Assembly (NCBI GenBank): GCA_000827265.1
Contig: KN834749.1
Coordinates: 2,970,653-3,034,652 of the forward strand
Reading direction: 5' to 3'
From: Collybiopsis luxurians FD-317 M1
Taxonomy: Eukaryota > Basidiomycota > Agaricomycetes > Agaricales > Omphalotaceae
DNA length: 64,000 nucleotides
Positions 22,571 through 35,300 of this stretch are shown piece after piece; position 1 is the stretch's first letter, and the number at the start of each line of letters is the position of its first letter. The notes beneath the pieces were generated by a model. That model did not search any database, was not told the origin of the DNA, and saw only the letters and a list, made by a program, of their open reading frames with translations. Both the position numbers and the translations under genes were made by a program.

Positions 22571-25500
22571 TAGTGCTGTGAAGGCTTGACCTTGGATGGC
22601 AGCATGCCGAAGCCAGGCTGGTCAAAGTTGGGCCATAAGCCATCTTCAGCTCTGGTAATAATTTTAGCTTGGCGCTGGTTCAAGCAGCTTTAAGCTATGG
22701 CACATTACCTATTTTGGAATTCAACCTTATGCTGCCACGTTGTCACACCCTTGCTTTTTCTCAACCTACTTCTGATGCAGCACTACGGTAGAAATGTTTG
22801 GGGCAGGCTCTGGAACTGAAACTAGATTATCTTTGGGATGTGGAAGGTATGTTCTATTGTCAATTCCATTGATAATTTAACTCATTTCTCTTTGCCTCGA
22901 TGCTTTTCAGATACCTAATTTTCTATGTACTTTTAATGCGTATACCAACATACAAATGTATGAGGCCGCTCTTGCATACAGTTTAATCAAGTGTAGCTCT
23001 ACACAAGTAACTCTATGATCCTCAAAATTCCCTACTTCCCGGCACTCCATTCCTACAAAGTTGTGAACCCCATATGTGTCTATGCGCGACCAATCGGTTT
23101 TGTGCCCTGCCATCAGCTTATATACATTTGCAGTTCTTCATACTTACTCACTCATCCTCATTTACAATCTGGAGTTTTATGGTGGATTTACTATGAGTGT
23201 GTAGGAATGCAGAATTAAACCTGTACGTTCACTCCGTTCTTGAATTTTGTTTCTTTTACTAAAAATATGATAGCTATTTCATAATTTGCCTGCGTGCGCT
23301 TGGCTGGGTTCTACATTGCTTGGAATTTGGCTGTTACAGTTGTTGGTATATATAGTCTTGACATTTGCCTTGACTGTGGCCTTGGTCACATTTTTCTTTC
23401 CATGCCTCCTCGTGATGATACTGTTGTCCCAATGCCGAATGGCTCTTTTCAGACAACTTTTCGTGCTCATCCGCCACCTACATGACTTACACGCAATACA
23501 GCCAATACAGCAAGGGCAGCATTGGAGGACTTCACTGAGACACAGGAGCCTGTACCTTGTAAGTGTGCAGCTTGCTTGTATGATTTTTTGGGTCGTTGAT
23601 TTTGCTGTAGCATTTGGACCCTCTGAAAATTCTAATTCTAATAGAGGTGCTACTCATGGGCACTCCATGGCTCATGCAACAAGGCAACGAGGTAGGAGTG
23701 GTCCTGCATGGAATCTACAGCATGATGGTAAGCGGTATTTTGATTATTTGACATATCTAACGATCCTGTTAGATACTGCAACAATAAGACTTATCTCCCC
23801 TCTTCCCAATCCTCCCACTGATCCCATTATTGCATCTTCAGATCCACCTCTAGTACCTGGTTCTCCTGCTTTGAATAATCCTGAAGGCCCCCCAGAAAGT
23901 CCATTACCTTGACAACATCATGGCGTTACTGTCCACTTCAGCAATGAAAGCCCTGGTGAAGCATTTGACTTTGGCAGAATATCACCTGAAACACCAAGTA
24001 GGGCTCCTCGTACATCTAGGAATGTTCATGCCAACCAGGCCTCCAGTAATGGAACACCTCGGACTGCTCGCACATCCAATACTCAGCAAGCTTCTCACAC
24101 ACCTTGCACACCTCGCACACCTCATACTGCTCAAATGGCACAGTCTGTACTTTGCACTTTGCACAATTGTCCAGCTTCAATTGGGCAATCTCTGTTCTAT
24201 CACCCTCATCAAAGAGCTGGGACCCATGGTGGACATCATGCAAGTGATGTATGGACATTTTTTTCTGATGTCAAAGGAAAATCTACATGTCATTTCTGCC
24301 GGTTTGTACTCTAATATATATTTTGAATCACTCATTGACATCTCAACTTGTGTAGCAAGCTTATGGAAGCCGGAAAACCTGTGCCATTTCATGAATATGG
24401 TCAACAAACAGGTACTGATGGCTGATGCCAACATCTCATCAAGAATCACCAAGATGAATGGATTGAAGCTTGTATTGCCCTCGACATCCCACTCAAAGCC
24501 AGTGCTGCCAAGACTGCTCTGCAAGATTACCATTCCAGGAAAGGCTCTACGACAGCGGATAGTATACCTTTTACTTCTGCTAGTCAAAGCACTCTGGACG
24601 GCCCATTTTCCAAGGATGCTTTTGTGGATGCCCTTATGATATGGGTTGTTGCAGATGATCAGGTATGTAGCTATCATTTGTTATGTTCTGCTATCTCATT
24701 TTCTGGGACAGTCTCTGAATGTAGTGGAGAGCCAATATTTCTGAAATATGCTCTTGCAGATACGTGGTAAGATCAAAGACTCAGACATTCCTCATCGAGA
24801 TACACTTCGTATGTGCATACTTGAGAGTGTAGACAAGTATTGGGATGAGATCTCAAAACAGCTACAGGTGTGTATGCCAATTGTTAACCTATCTTCCTAT
24901 ACTGATATCAGGTTAGAATGTGGAGGGCTCTGTGTCCTTCACTGATGATATTTGGACAGATAATGAACATCATTCCTTTCTTGCTATCACTGGCCATTGG
25001 ATCGAGGCAAAATTAATCAAAACAAGCGCAGGTACAAAGAAGGAGCTTGTCATGCGCTCCGCCCTTATTGGATTTGTTCGCCTCCCTGGTAGTCATACCG
25101 GAGCTCACATTTGTGAGGCCTTTGTTGTTGTGATGAGTAAACTTGGCCTTTTGAAGAAGGTTCGTTGACTTTATTCAGTGACGTTATACAATTCTCCTGA
25201 GAAATCAACAGATTGGCTGGATTACCTCAGATAACGCAACAAATAATGACACGTTCATGGCTTCTCTTGCCTGTAATCTGCAGGCTCGTGGTTTGGGGCT
25301 CATGTGGGATCCGCATGAGCATCAAATTAGGTCAGCTACAATTGTTTATCTTTGCTATACTGTTGATTCATGTCGGAATCACAGGTGCTTTGCCCACATC
25401 GTCAATCTTGCATGCAAAGCACTTATGTCTGAGCTGGAAGAAATGGGATACCGAGTTATAGCACGCCTTCATACCCTGATTAAAATGGTATGCTTATCCC

Positions 25501-27027
25501 TTAATCAAGATTAAGTCTCTGATCACTTCTGTCTCTGTCAGATACGTGGGTCAAGTCTTCGGCAGGACCATTTTCTTGCCTGTGTCAAGCAGATTTTACG
25601 GAAGGAATTACATCTCATCCTTGATATTGAAATATGCTGGTCTTCGACATATCTCATGGTTGAGCATGCTATTTTTCTTCAACATGCAAGTACAACCTGT
25701 TACTGCTTGAATGAAGACTGATATCTATCACAGGCTGTCTCGAGATTTTTCACCTGTGATGATTTTCAAGATCTTGCGCACACACATTTCCTGTCTGACA
25801 GTGATTGGGATCTACTTGTCGAGATGAAGAGTGTGTTAGAGGTTTGTATCCTCTTGTTGACTGCAGCATTATTCTCATTTCAAATGAGTAGGTCCCGCAT
25901 TTGTTTCAACAATGTCTGTCTGCAGAAAAGACTCCCACATTATGTGACACAATTCCTGCCTTTGAAGCTATGTTTGCAAAATGGTCCAATTTGCAGCATA
26001 CTTATCCTCAACTTTCCGGCGCTCTTGAGGCAGGATTAGAAAAACTTCAAGATTACATTGATCTTATTCGACCTGTTCCTGCTTACACATTAGCGATGGG
26101 TAAGTACGCTCTACGAATTACATCAAATCATTATTAATACCATACCCTCTAGCAATTAATCCTATCATGAAGCTTGATTTCTACCGACTATTTCAGCAAG
26201 ACCAATTTCTTAATGCAAGAACTACATTTATTAACGCTGTGAGTCTTGCCTTTGTATTTTCATCAGGCTCCTCATTACTGCTGTATCAGGTTAACACATA
26301 TGCTCCAGCCAATGTTGAAGGTCTAGTGCAGCAGCAAGAGCTCTCCTCTGCCGAGACAGTACTGTCATGGGCAGATCGTATGCTTCGGGGTTCAACAGCA
26401 TCCTCTCTTTCCTCCAAACGCTCTGCCGAAGAGGAGGTGGATCAGTATCTTGCCGAGAAGTCATCAGCATCATCAAGCCTTGTACATTGGCAGGTATGTG
26501 CAACACTATTTGCATCCATTTTAATTATCTTAACTATCGTTGTAGGAGAATTGCACCCACTATCCCATCATTTACAAGCTAGCTATGGACATTCTACCAA
26601 TACAGGGTACCTCAGTCCCTTCCGAATGTGTTTTTTCATCTGCCGGGGAGACTGACACCAAACGTCGCAATCGCCTAAGCCCCGAAATGATGCAAGCATT
26701 GCAAGTCTTGAAATTTGCTATCAAATCTGGCGGTGGCCTCACATTTACAGCTGGTCTTAGTCATGAGGATGAGCTTCAGTATCTGGAAACATTGACTGAT
26801 GATTGTTTTGCAGTCCCCACAGATATGAGGACGTACATTGATAGTTTGCAACAGTTTGAACAATTTGTAACGTATTAATCTCCAAATTAGTATATATATA
26901 TATTAAGCCGCGGCATGCCATGACTTGAGTCAAGCTGTTTACTCTTTTTGGCAAAGTCGTGCCATTATTAAGCTGAAGCCGATCGAAGTCATGCCGTGCC
27001 ATGCCAAGTCAAGCCTTTGCAACACTA
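22571..27027 (+). mobile_element. hAT DNA transposon, complete ends
   Basis: The 4,457-bp element is bounded by an exact 8-bp target duplication CTATTGAG (22563-22570 and 27028-27035), the length typical of hAT. Terminal inverted repeats start TAGTGCTGTGAAGGCT on the left and, reverse-complemented, TAGTGTTGCAAAGGCT on the right, both followed by TGAC. Subterminal GGCATG/GCCGTGCC motifs recur near both ends, probably transposase binding sites. It carries one spliced transposase gene on the plus strand. Confidence 0.85.
23600..26878 (+). pseudogene. hAT transposase, BED finger to dimerisation domain, damaged
   Basis: Many short exons. N-terminal Ser/Pro/Thr-rich region (23.77-24.2 kb), then a BED-type finger: DVWTFFSDVKGKSTCHFC, intron, and a QHLIKNHQDEW segment (24.25-24.46 kb). 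The catalytic core has DDIWTDNEHHSFLAITGHWI near 24.95 kb (first Asp) and ITSDNATNNDTF near 25.22 kb (second Asp), then CFAHIVNLACKAL. The C-terminal dimerisation domain is near 26.6 kb (FSSAGETDTKRRNRLSPEMM) and ends VTY. An in-frame TGA at 23910 interrupts the N-terminal exon where CGA is likely. Two near-invariant Arg are Cys: SERVFS reads SECVFS and RWSSTY reads CWSSTY. Exon limits at the 5' end are approximate. Confidence 0.75.
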
Positions 27028-27035
27028 CTATTGAG

Positions 27036-27763
27036 AGGCTAAGCATGCTCTTGGAAAATTTTCAATTCCAAGGGGAAAGTTGTAGCCCCCATTTTTGATA
27101 TTGCTCTTTCCAATGGTAAAGACTGCTTACCCTTGAAAAATAACTTAGGGCTGCAGTTTTTCCCTATTTTTTAAAAATCCTTATACAACAACTATTTCAA
27201 ATATTCCCAAAAAAAGCATGCCTGTCACTTTTCGGGTACCTGAGTAGAATGATTCTCTATCATCTCACACTTGTCTTCATTCAATTTAATGGGTTGATTT
27301 CATGGCAATGCCTCTACTGTTGCATTTTGAGCACTTCATAAGGGTCAGGACAGTGGGACAAATCAACAAAAAAAATTGTTTTTTGTAAGTGCCTGTTGGA
27401 TACTGGGACATTAAGGAATTTACATAATTTGAAGGTGCCTCAGAAAAAAATTCATAAGAGCTTGATTGGAAACCAGACAGGGTCGGATATTTTCTTTCCT
27501 AAGATGCCCTGCAGACACAGGACATACGAAGTCCCTAAAATATGACAGTATTACCAGCTCTATCAGGTCAACCTTGTAATCAATTTATTATGAATTAAGT
27601 TTTGTTGAAAAAGATCTAGCATGTCCTTTGCTGAAAGCTTCTTGTTTATAAAATTGTGTGAGAACTACAAATATATCTTTCTAACATGTAGGAACAGTTT
27701 TTGTTCTTTTTGCAGGGCATAAAACATTCTCAGTTTCCAATGCTGCACTACTAGTCTTCTTTC
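27036..27763. other. Intergenic, no gene recognised
   Basis: Poly-A and poly-T rich, no open frame above 60 codons. May be old transposon debris. Confidence 0.35.
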
Positions 27764-29451
27764 CTAGTGAACAGATGCCTGTTCAATATCAAGGAGATAG
27801 TAAAAAAAGGATTCCGAAATACCTCGGGAAGTATGAGATGTAGAGGTTCTACTGCCATCAGCATTGGTTATATCTCTATTATTGGAGGCAGTATTGGCTG
27901 TATATCTGGTTTTCGAGGCAGTATTGGTTGTATCTCTAGCATCGGAGGCAGTATTGGTCATATCTCTAGTATCGGAGGCAGTATTGGTCGTATCTCTAGC
28001 ATCGGAGGCAGTATTAGCAGTATCTCTAGCGTCAGAGGAAATGGTTGTCGACGTTGCAATGTCTGAGTTGTTGTGACATTCCATTAGATTGTTGCCTACG
28101 GAGAAAAAAAAAATCGATCAATGGCAATGTAAACATCAACGCAGAAGAATGCTTGCAAGATACCTGCGACATTAATTACGGTAGGATTAGTTGTATCGTC
28201 TGCATTGGTTCGTGGCATAGGTTCACAGGTATTCGCCTTTTCAGTTGTAGAAGATGTAACAACATCTGACTGTCTAGTTTGTGAACTATCTTTACCACCT
28301 GCATTGATGATGGAAGAGATCTGTCGTTCGCCATTAGCAGCCATGTGAGTGTCATTTTGGGCCTCAGTTGGGCGTTGTTCTACTTGATGGGGATTTTCTA
28401 TACCAGATGTATCAAGGGCCGCGTTGTTACTTGTAAAACCCTTCGCAATGCTTAGCTCATTATTCTGAACCGATACTGATCCTGTAGACGACGGTTGTAG
28501 AATGAAAGCCGTGTAGTTTTGAAATGTAACGCTTTGGCATACTTACCTTCACTGGCCTTCCGATCATGTGCAATATTCATCAAATGGGAAGCAATGAGAG
28601 GCTGGGCTGAAAGCCGATTTTGGATAACCTCTATTCTTATAACATCAGCTGCAAAAGATAGTGGCTCGCTTTGATTAAATCTCCAACATCGGAGGCCGAA
28701 GGTGACTTTCACCAGAGCTCCAGATATTACTGAGCGTACTTTTCGCAGCGGCACAGCTAATCCATTTACATCAAAAACAGGAAGTGGAGCGAATGCCTTG
28801 GTTTGAGCGATATCTAGCCACTCGGAATCATCCCGTTTCGAAACTGGAATACTGTTAACCAGATTCTCTAAAATAGCAATGTGTGAGCAAAGAATAGGCT
28901 ATGGTTTACAGGTAAAAAGTCTGACCATCGACTTCATCATCGTCAACCAAATCCTAAAAACAATTCAACGGTTCAGTTAGTTAATCCTCAAATATAACAG
29001 AATACGAATTTACTCGAAAGACAGCAGAACCCATTCTAAGTACTGCGTCCATGGCCAAAGTATTTTCATCATCAAACAAATACCTGGTCTTTCTAACGTT
29101 GTTGTTGGTGGCTTGCAATTGTAGTTCTTTTAAATTTTTGACCGCTTTTTGCCAATGTGCGCGGAGCGGTCCTCCAAGTGGGGGACCAAGCAAAAAAGTG
29201 CGTCGAGCTCGATAGGCTGAAAATTGAGCTTTCGTAGACCAGCCACCGAAAATACCGGTATTGTTTAAGGTAGTGCTGACACGACCGACAATCGCCAACG
29301 GTGCTGTGGGCGGAACATCCTCTGTTTGTTCTGGTCTCGAGCAAAACCTCTTCATCCTATCTAACTCAAACCATTTACAGCCGCTAGTAAAAGGTTTCAA
29401 ATTGCCGAGATAGAATGGCGTGCTGATTATATCTTCATAGAAGTCGCGCAT
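27764..29451 (-). CDS. Hypothetical protein with 10-residue C-terminal repeats
   Basis: Five exons, complement(29014..29451, 28926..28953, 28547..28867, 28164..28481, 27764..28095), give about 478 residues, all phases closing. The N-terminal ~260 residues are folded-looking: LAIVGRVSTTLNNTGIFGGW, RARRTFLLGPPLGGPL, then FAPLPVFDVNG, GALVKVTFGLRCWRF and FAADVIRIEVIQNR, an alternating beta-strand pattern. The next ~115 residues are polar and low in structure. The C-terminus carries about six copies of a DARDTTNTAS-type decapeptide. I do not recognise the family; the beta-rich block could be an OB-like or nucleic-acid-binding fold, but this is a guess from strand pattern. Exon 2 is only 28 nt. 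ATG at 29451 is the first in frame. Confidence 0.6.
27866..28045. repeat. 30-bp minisatellite inside a coding exon
   Basis: About six imperfect 30-bp units (plus strand core AGCATCGGAGGCAGTATTGG, with variants) encode the decapeptide repeats of the gene at 27764..29451. Period 30 keeps the frame, so copy number can change without a frameshift. Confidence 0.75.
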
Positions 29452-30238
29452 ATTTGATAAGTTTTAGGAGGAGTCGATACTTTGCAAGTTATTCGAAAGA
29501 GGGTTTTTATACTGGTAGTCTTTTAGATCCGAAGAAATAGCAGCGGTTCTACATACATGATATGTTTATTGCGATGTGCTTGCTTTATGTAAACGTTCAT
29601 TGCGTTGCACCCAACGAAGAGCATTCAACTGTGAGATCATCTGCTATATGTTTATCGCAATATTGATAGGAAGACAAATCCCAGATGACAAATGCGAAAA
29701 AAAAAAGCTGCGAAATGTAGTGCATTTTCATTTAAAAAAAACTCCGAATTCTGCTTCCTTACGCAAAGTATTGTTGAGAATGACATCGGTGGGCAACTGC
29801 ATATAAGTTTACGTAATACACCCTTCGCAACTGCGTACATTTGCGAACGCCAATACCAGATTATGCCCGTGTCCAATGATTAAATGTAAGAACAATTGAC
29901 TAAGAAATATTATAGTTATGTGAATCGATGTTCAGCCTTGATTTTCAAGATGATAGTTTCTTTTGACAAACAGAAACAGCCGTAAAGGTCATCGTAACAT
30001 CTATTATCACGAAATGCTTACCTGAAGCTAGCGACCTTAGGTTTTGTGTATAATATCTTTCTGCTACAAATTTACTAATGATGCCTGCAAGATGCTATTT
30101 AATCGACATCAAAGAAAACAGCCAAATCATCATATCGCTGCGTTTGTCTTGCACCCTCTTGAACCTGTTGAGAGACATCTACGGGACTTAATATGTTGGA
30201 GTTCCTGTAAGAACTATATTCGTTCTGCCTTATTTTGA

Positions 30239-31823
30239 ATGGAAATGACGTACTTCAGAGAGCTTGGCGTACTTCAGAAGATATTCCGCTATCTATCCCT
30301 TGTCGATTTACACCACGCGAAACAATTGAATAAGGAGATGCACAACGCATTAGATTATTTTTTTCAAGAAGCTTACTCTCCTTACAAAGCGGTGCAATTT
30401 CACCTATCTAATGACGAATATGCGCATCTCCAAACGATGCAGGTAATCTCCGTCCAATATTGGCCTTACATTTTACTTATCTGTGTTTTTGGGTTTTTCG
30501 AGGCAAATTTCGGAGCACTGTTGTCTGGACAAGCCGTCGACCGCTATTTCGAGAGATTAACTTCTGGTGGTGATTTAATCATCATCATTGGGTCTTGTTA
30601 CGCAGAGTCACTGCATCTTTGGCTAAATGAAACCCACTATAGCTTGGAAAAATTAGATGCATGTGAAAGTGGCTTCCTTCAACACGATTATGCAGCAGGT
30701 TCAGTCTTTACGTACAAACGAAAATCCGCTGTTATCAGAGTTGTGGTAGCACGACGTTGCCCATTGGAAGTCATTCTTAATTTTCCAAACAGTGAGTAAC
30801 TTGACTGTCCTTATTTTCAACACCGGTTGAAAGATTTTCAGCTGCTGTCATGAATTACATGTCACATCGAAATGCTCATTCGCTTTTTCCATTTTCTACC
30901 TTCCACGAAAACTCAGGCTTCGGTATCAGAACGTCTCGGCAAAATCCGGCGCTGGCCTTTCTTAAGGCAGTCATTGATATTGCGCCTGAAACAGACAATA
31001 CTTTTGGCGAGGAAGACAGAATCAGTCGTAACATCCATGACTATCCATCCGCCTTATCCGCTGCATCAATTTCTTCGCCTTTTGTGGCAGAGAAGGTGCG
31101 CTTTCCAACAGACCGGCATAGTCTTTGTTATGCTTTTAATTCGCAGCACAATGCGAGTTGCAATTTCGACAATACAACCATACATTCATGGAGCGCTTTT
31201 TATGGACACAATCTCTTTTGTCTTGAATATGAATGCACTACGACCACGACATTGGAATCATTTTGTCTGTCTTTGTCGGAGATACCTTTGGGAGAAGAAC
31301 TGCTAAACAAAATATCCGGCTGTTCTGTGTAAGCAATGCCGAACCTTCTTCTTATTTTATACGTTAAAATTGCATTAGCAAAGATGAAGAGATTTATTGC
31401 GCAATCTTGAACAACGACCATCGAAGGCGGAACTATAGGGATAATAAATTAGCATGGGAGATGACATCAAAAATATTCTTATCTCCAGATATGGAATTGC
31501 AACGACGCTTCACAGGATTCGCAGCTTCTTTGACGAAGGAGTTGATTCAGCAATTACTCGCATCATACCCATATGTAAACATTGTAAGTCCAAATTGTTA
31601 GCATACCCTGGTGTCGTCGGCTTAATATTAAACGCAGTTTACGCGACCGGTCCTAGTCGAACACTATTATGATGTAAAATGGATTCGATTCACGGTCTAT
31701 GTGAAGGGACGTCGGGGCCAAGTCGTTACGGCACACTGTGATTATAACGCCATAGCGTCTTTGCTCATGCGCGAGATGGTTGTTGTGTGCTTTGATTGCG
31801 AGGACGACTCTGGCATTTATTAA
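30239..31823 (+). CDS. F-box-like family protein A
   Basis: Exons 30239..30442, 30503..30791, 30842..31328, 31379..31583 and 31638..31823 give about 456 residues. The N-terminus matches an F-box pattern: LGVLQKIFRYLSLVDLHHAK then QLNKEM. It is followed by SGQAVDRYFERLTSGGDLII, a family block. Exon 3 opens with the family signature TAVMNYMSHRNAHSLFP. Exons 4 and 5 are helical, ending with VLVEHYYDVKWIRFTVYV. Introns 1-4 have phases 0, 1, 2, 0, exactly as in genes B and D. F-box proteins bring substrates to SCF ubiquitin ligases through SKP1; here that role is inferred from the N-terminal helix pattern only. A short 5' exon like those of B and D may exist upstream. Followed 760 bp downstream by paralogue B. 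Confidence 0.65.
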
Positions 31824-32582
31824 CATATTAATTGATTGATCGTGGAAATAATAACGTGGCATTCTTAAAAAATGTCTTTCCCATCTCGCCCGAGCGAAAT
31901 TGTAGTCTGGCTGCCCACCTTTGAAGCATAAGAGAACTACTTCGATCAAATATCTGGAATAGCTGAACTTGTATGGGCAGCCGGAGCGAATGCATCAGTA
32001 GTAGCAAGCTAGAGCTCTGTATTGATCGCCCAGTGCATCCATCATTGTGCGCAAACGTTCAAAACCGGGTGATTATGTCGACAAGGCTGTTTCACAGGAG
32101 CGGCAACGAACCTTGCTTACTAAAGTGAATCCTTCGTCTCATTTTGGATTTGTATTCCACTATGACGATGCCACCGGAATCATCACCAACCGGCAAGGGT
32201 TTTCCTTCCACTGCCTTTCCTTCCATATTAAATTGCGACGAGTCAGTTTCTGGTGTCGTTATGTGCTGCATAGATGTCAAGAACTCCAACACTTGATACG
32301 GATATGAACCCGAAAAGAATAACAAAAACACGCAGCTAACAACCAGCCATATGTAATGAGCTTTAGATAAACCTTGTCGGCAGAGCTGATAGCACGCCAT
32401 CGAAAAATGGAAGCTGCAGTAGAGTTGTTCTATTCAGCGCATAGCATCCGTAACGTTATTCGTTACACTAATGCTCTTACGTTGCAAACTTAATTGTTGA
32501 CGAATCCATAAGCCTTCACAAGGCCGTAGATGTTTTAAGCAGACCCGACTCTTGAAAACGCACATTCGCTTCTTTCTCCCAT

Positions 32583-34257
32583 ATGTCAGCGTATACCCTC
32601 ACACAAAACAGTTTTGCATTTTTACTGTAGGAGATCTACTGGCTTGTGTTCAACGTATCTAACCATTTAATCGTTCTTCGCAGGCCAATCATCTGCGATG
32701 ACTTACTGTTGAGGTACCTTAGTAGCATAGACCATTGTGCTCTCCGAAAAACCTGCAAGTATTATGAAGAAATGGTCAACGGTTATGAGAGAAAAGCGTA
32801 CAATTTCGAACATTATCTGGAAGAATTTTTTAATAGGGATGAGTTCAGACAATACCAAGCTATTCAAGTCCATTTCCTCTTATTATTCCCAAACGTAGTT
32901 CTGACAATGAATTGGTTTAGGGAAGGACTAGGTTTATTATGGGTGATGGACTGGTGAAACAATTTTTTTGTCGGATGACTCCAGGGACATTGTTGACGGT
33001 TTATTCCTACCTGTCTACCGCTAATCAAATTGCGGAGTGGCTCTTACATATTGGCTATTGCGCTGAAATAGCGATTGAAAACGGGTCATCGTTAACCAAA
33101 AAAATATGCGATGCAAATGACGACGCTATCCGTGGTATTTTCTTGGACCGTAGCCAACGCTCTTGGCGGTTGATTCGACAATCTCGTTTAAAAGAAAATT
33201 CGATTTGCACCATTCTTTTGATTGGCAACATCCATGGCCCTCTTTCAGACATTCTTCGGTCAACATACAGCAGTATGTTATTCAAGTAATACGTATGAAC
33301 CTTTATTTACCGTAATGCTCCCAGCGTCGCGTATGAATCTCATCACTCACCGCAATGCCTACGCACTTTTCCCGAAATCTGCATTGAATGTTGCCTCGAC
33401 GTTCAGTACACAACCTGGTAACATCCATCTCCCATATTATGGCCTTCGCCAATACGTGCGGTGGTTGATGGATACCGATGCGGTATCCGGAACACAGTTA
33501 TTACCAAGCGCTGGGGAAGCATTAGCTTCGACAGGTCCCTATTCGTTTCTGTGTTATCGTTCATTCACGGACAAGTTCAGTCGTGTTTTGCAAATATACC
33601 CGAACGATCCGCTGTCAATCGACGACGTTGACTTAAATGCATTTCAACTTTCCTATGGTCCCAATTGGCTCAGCATTAATTTCACAACGTTACAAGATCC
33701 TCATGATTGTTTCAGATATTGTCTACCATCCGATGTGGCGAAAACGATGTATCGAAAATCCTTTTTGACCGTGCCAGGTTTAAGAAGGTAAGTTTGACCA
33801 GGACGCCCTCTTCTGCATCTTGATCTTCTCTCGGATTCCAGCGAACAGAAATTTCGCGATATACTTCATAACGAAATTTTACGACCGCGTACACCAGAAA
33901 GCAGTAGCTTTTCCTTCAAGACTTCTTTGACTGTTGGAGTTATTCTTCGGCAGTGCGGAGCTATGTCTTCCATTGCAGAGGCAAAGATGCCGCTGCTAGA
34001 TGCTTATTCTGTGGAAGTTTTATTTCAAATGATACATTGTATCCATAAGGAAGTGCTTAACATTTACTTGGTACGTTCTCTTCTCAATGCCATATTGTAT
34101 TTCAAAATTGTTTTTTACTGTGTAATTTCTACAAAATACTCACAATGAGCCGGTAGACGTGTATATTTTCCGATCAAGATATGTTTGGCCATCAATGGCT
34201 GCATTTGGCATTTCGCGTAAATTTTTACATTGGACAAAGCCCATGTTTGCTTTGTAA
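32583..34257 (+). CDS. F-box-like family protein B
   Basis: Six exons, 32583..32626, 32684..32867, 32921..33272, 33325..33787, 33842..34070 and 34150..34257, give about 459 residues with intron phases 2, 0, 1, 2, 0. The short first exon (MSAYTLTQNSFAFLL) splices to an F-box-like helix region: ICDDLLLRYLSSIDHCALRK, TCKYYEEMV. Later: FFCRMTPGTLLTVYS, IAEWLLHIGY, and exon 4 opens TSRMNLITHRNAYALFP, the family signature. The C-terminal exon begins PVDVYIFRSRYVW. Exon 2 is 184 nt, the same length as exon 2 of gene D. Substrate and partner unknown. Same strand as A, so A and B look like a tandem pair. Confidence 0.65.
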
Positions 34258-34689
34258 ATATAACCATATAGTCGATAAGCTTTTTGATGAACGAATTGCT
34301 GTTGTTTGGGATTCCATACCGGGAGACAATAGATATGTAGACTAATGCTTGTAAAATGTTTTATAGTGCCGTTTAAATGTACATATACTTCTTGCAACTT
34401 CATTGCTCGACGTTCAAGAAGAAAAACAATTTGGCTCGGTACCAACGTGTACCAAGTTGGACAACTTTCGATCCCCCGGGACCAAATAAATCGGATAAGT
34501 ACGGTAGCTGAAATATACTGATTCAGCTTCCATAGCCGATGAATCGAAATTGTCCTACTTGTCAAAGTTCATTACCCGGAGAACTTCAATTAAATTTCTT
34601 ACATATTGCTCAAATACATACCCTTTGTGTGATTATAAATCCACGGAACAACCTTACTTCTGGACCATTTCGCTGTAACTGGAATGATA

Positions 34690-35300
34690 ATGAAGTCCGG
34701 TCAACGGGCACGGTATACGGGCTCAGTACCCGTATCGTATGAAGTCCATCAAGGTTCGAGACAGCACGGTGTACGGGACGGGTTAATCCGTATCAATCCG
34801 TGCCGTACTACCCGTACACGGCCGTGCGACGGTCTTACCATAGAAGAAACGATGTCGGCCGCCGGCTCAGCGTAAGTGCTCATTTATTTGTTGCCTTGGA
34901 GCTCGATATTGTCAATAAATCTTCAATTTTTTTTTCAGGAGGCAGAGATGCTATCTCTGTTTGGTGGGCAAGCTTGAAAGCAGATACAATCCAAGCTCTC
35001 ATGTTCATTAAGGCTCAATTTTGTCTGGCATGCATGGCACTCATTGCAATTTTGGGTGATGAGTAGGCATTATACATCCAGATTTAGATAGTTATTCTTC
35101 TATGCTACCTCATAATGTATGCAAACTACACGAAATCTATGTGTTGCCAACTGATAAACCGTATACCGTTTACGGTACGGATACGACCCGTACCCGTACC
35201 GTTTAAGACTCAGTTTGCAACCTAAACGGCACGGTGACGGTAGCACCGTCGAAAAAATGGCCTGTAAAATGCACGGCCGTCACCGTTTACGGGATGGTGA
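34690..35300. repeat. GTACGG/CCGTAC-rich repeat block, possible decayed transposon ends
   Basis: Two clusters (34.69-34.86 and 35.16-35.30 kb) are packed with short direct and inverted copies of ACGGTACGG, CCCGTACC and GTATACGG-like words. They include a hairpin with arms ATACGGG and CCCGTAT near 34.71 kb. GC content is far above the flanks. The arrangement resembles subterminal repeats of hAT-type elements at both ends of a ~600-bp non-autonomous copy, but I could not fix TIRs or a target duplication. Confidence 0.4.

Noticed and set aside
22571..27027. hAT transposase as an intact domesticated gene
   Set aside because: It still has TIRs and a target duplication, plus a TGA and two lost conserved Arg, so it is a decaying transposon.
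27767..28066. Plus-strand frame of Gly/Ile/Ser repeats
   Set aside because: It is the complement of the decapeptide minisatellite; the minus-strand exon fits a five-exon gene.
31653..31949. Minus-strand open frame of 98 codons resembling the frame at 12 kb
   Set aside because: It overlaps the last exon of gene A, which closes with correct phases, so the similarity is not evidence of a second family.
34140..34565. Minus-strand open frame of 141 codons
   Set aside because: It is antisense to the last exon of F-box-like gene B and has no ATG; it is a shadow.
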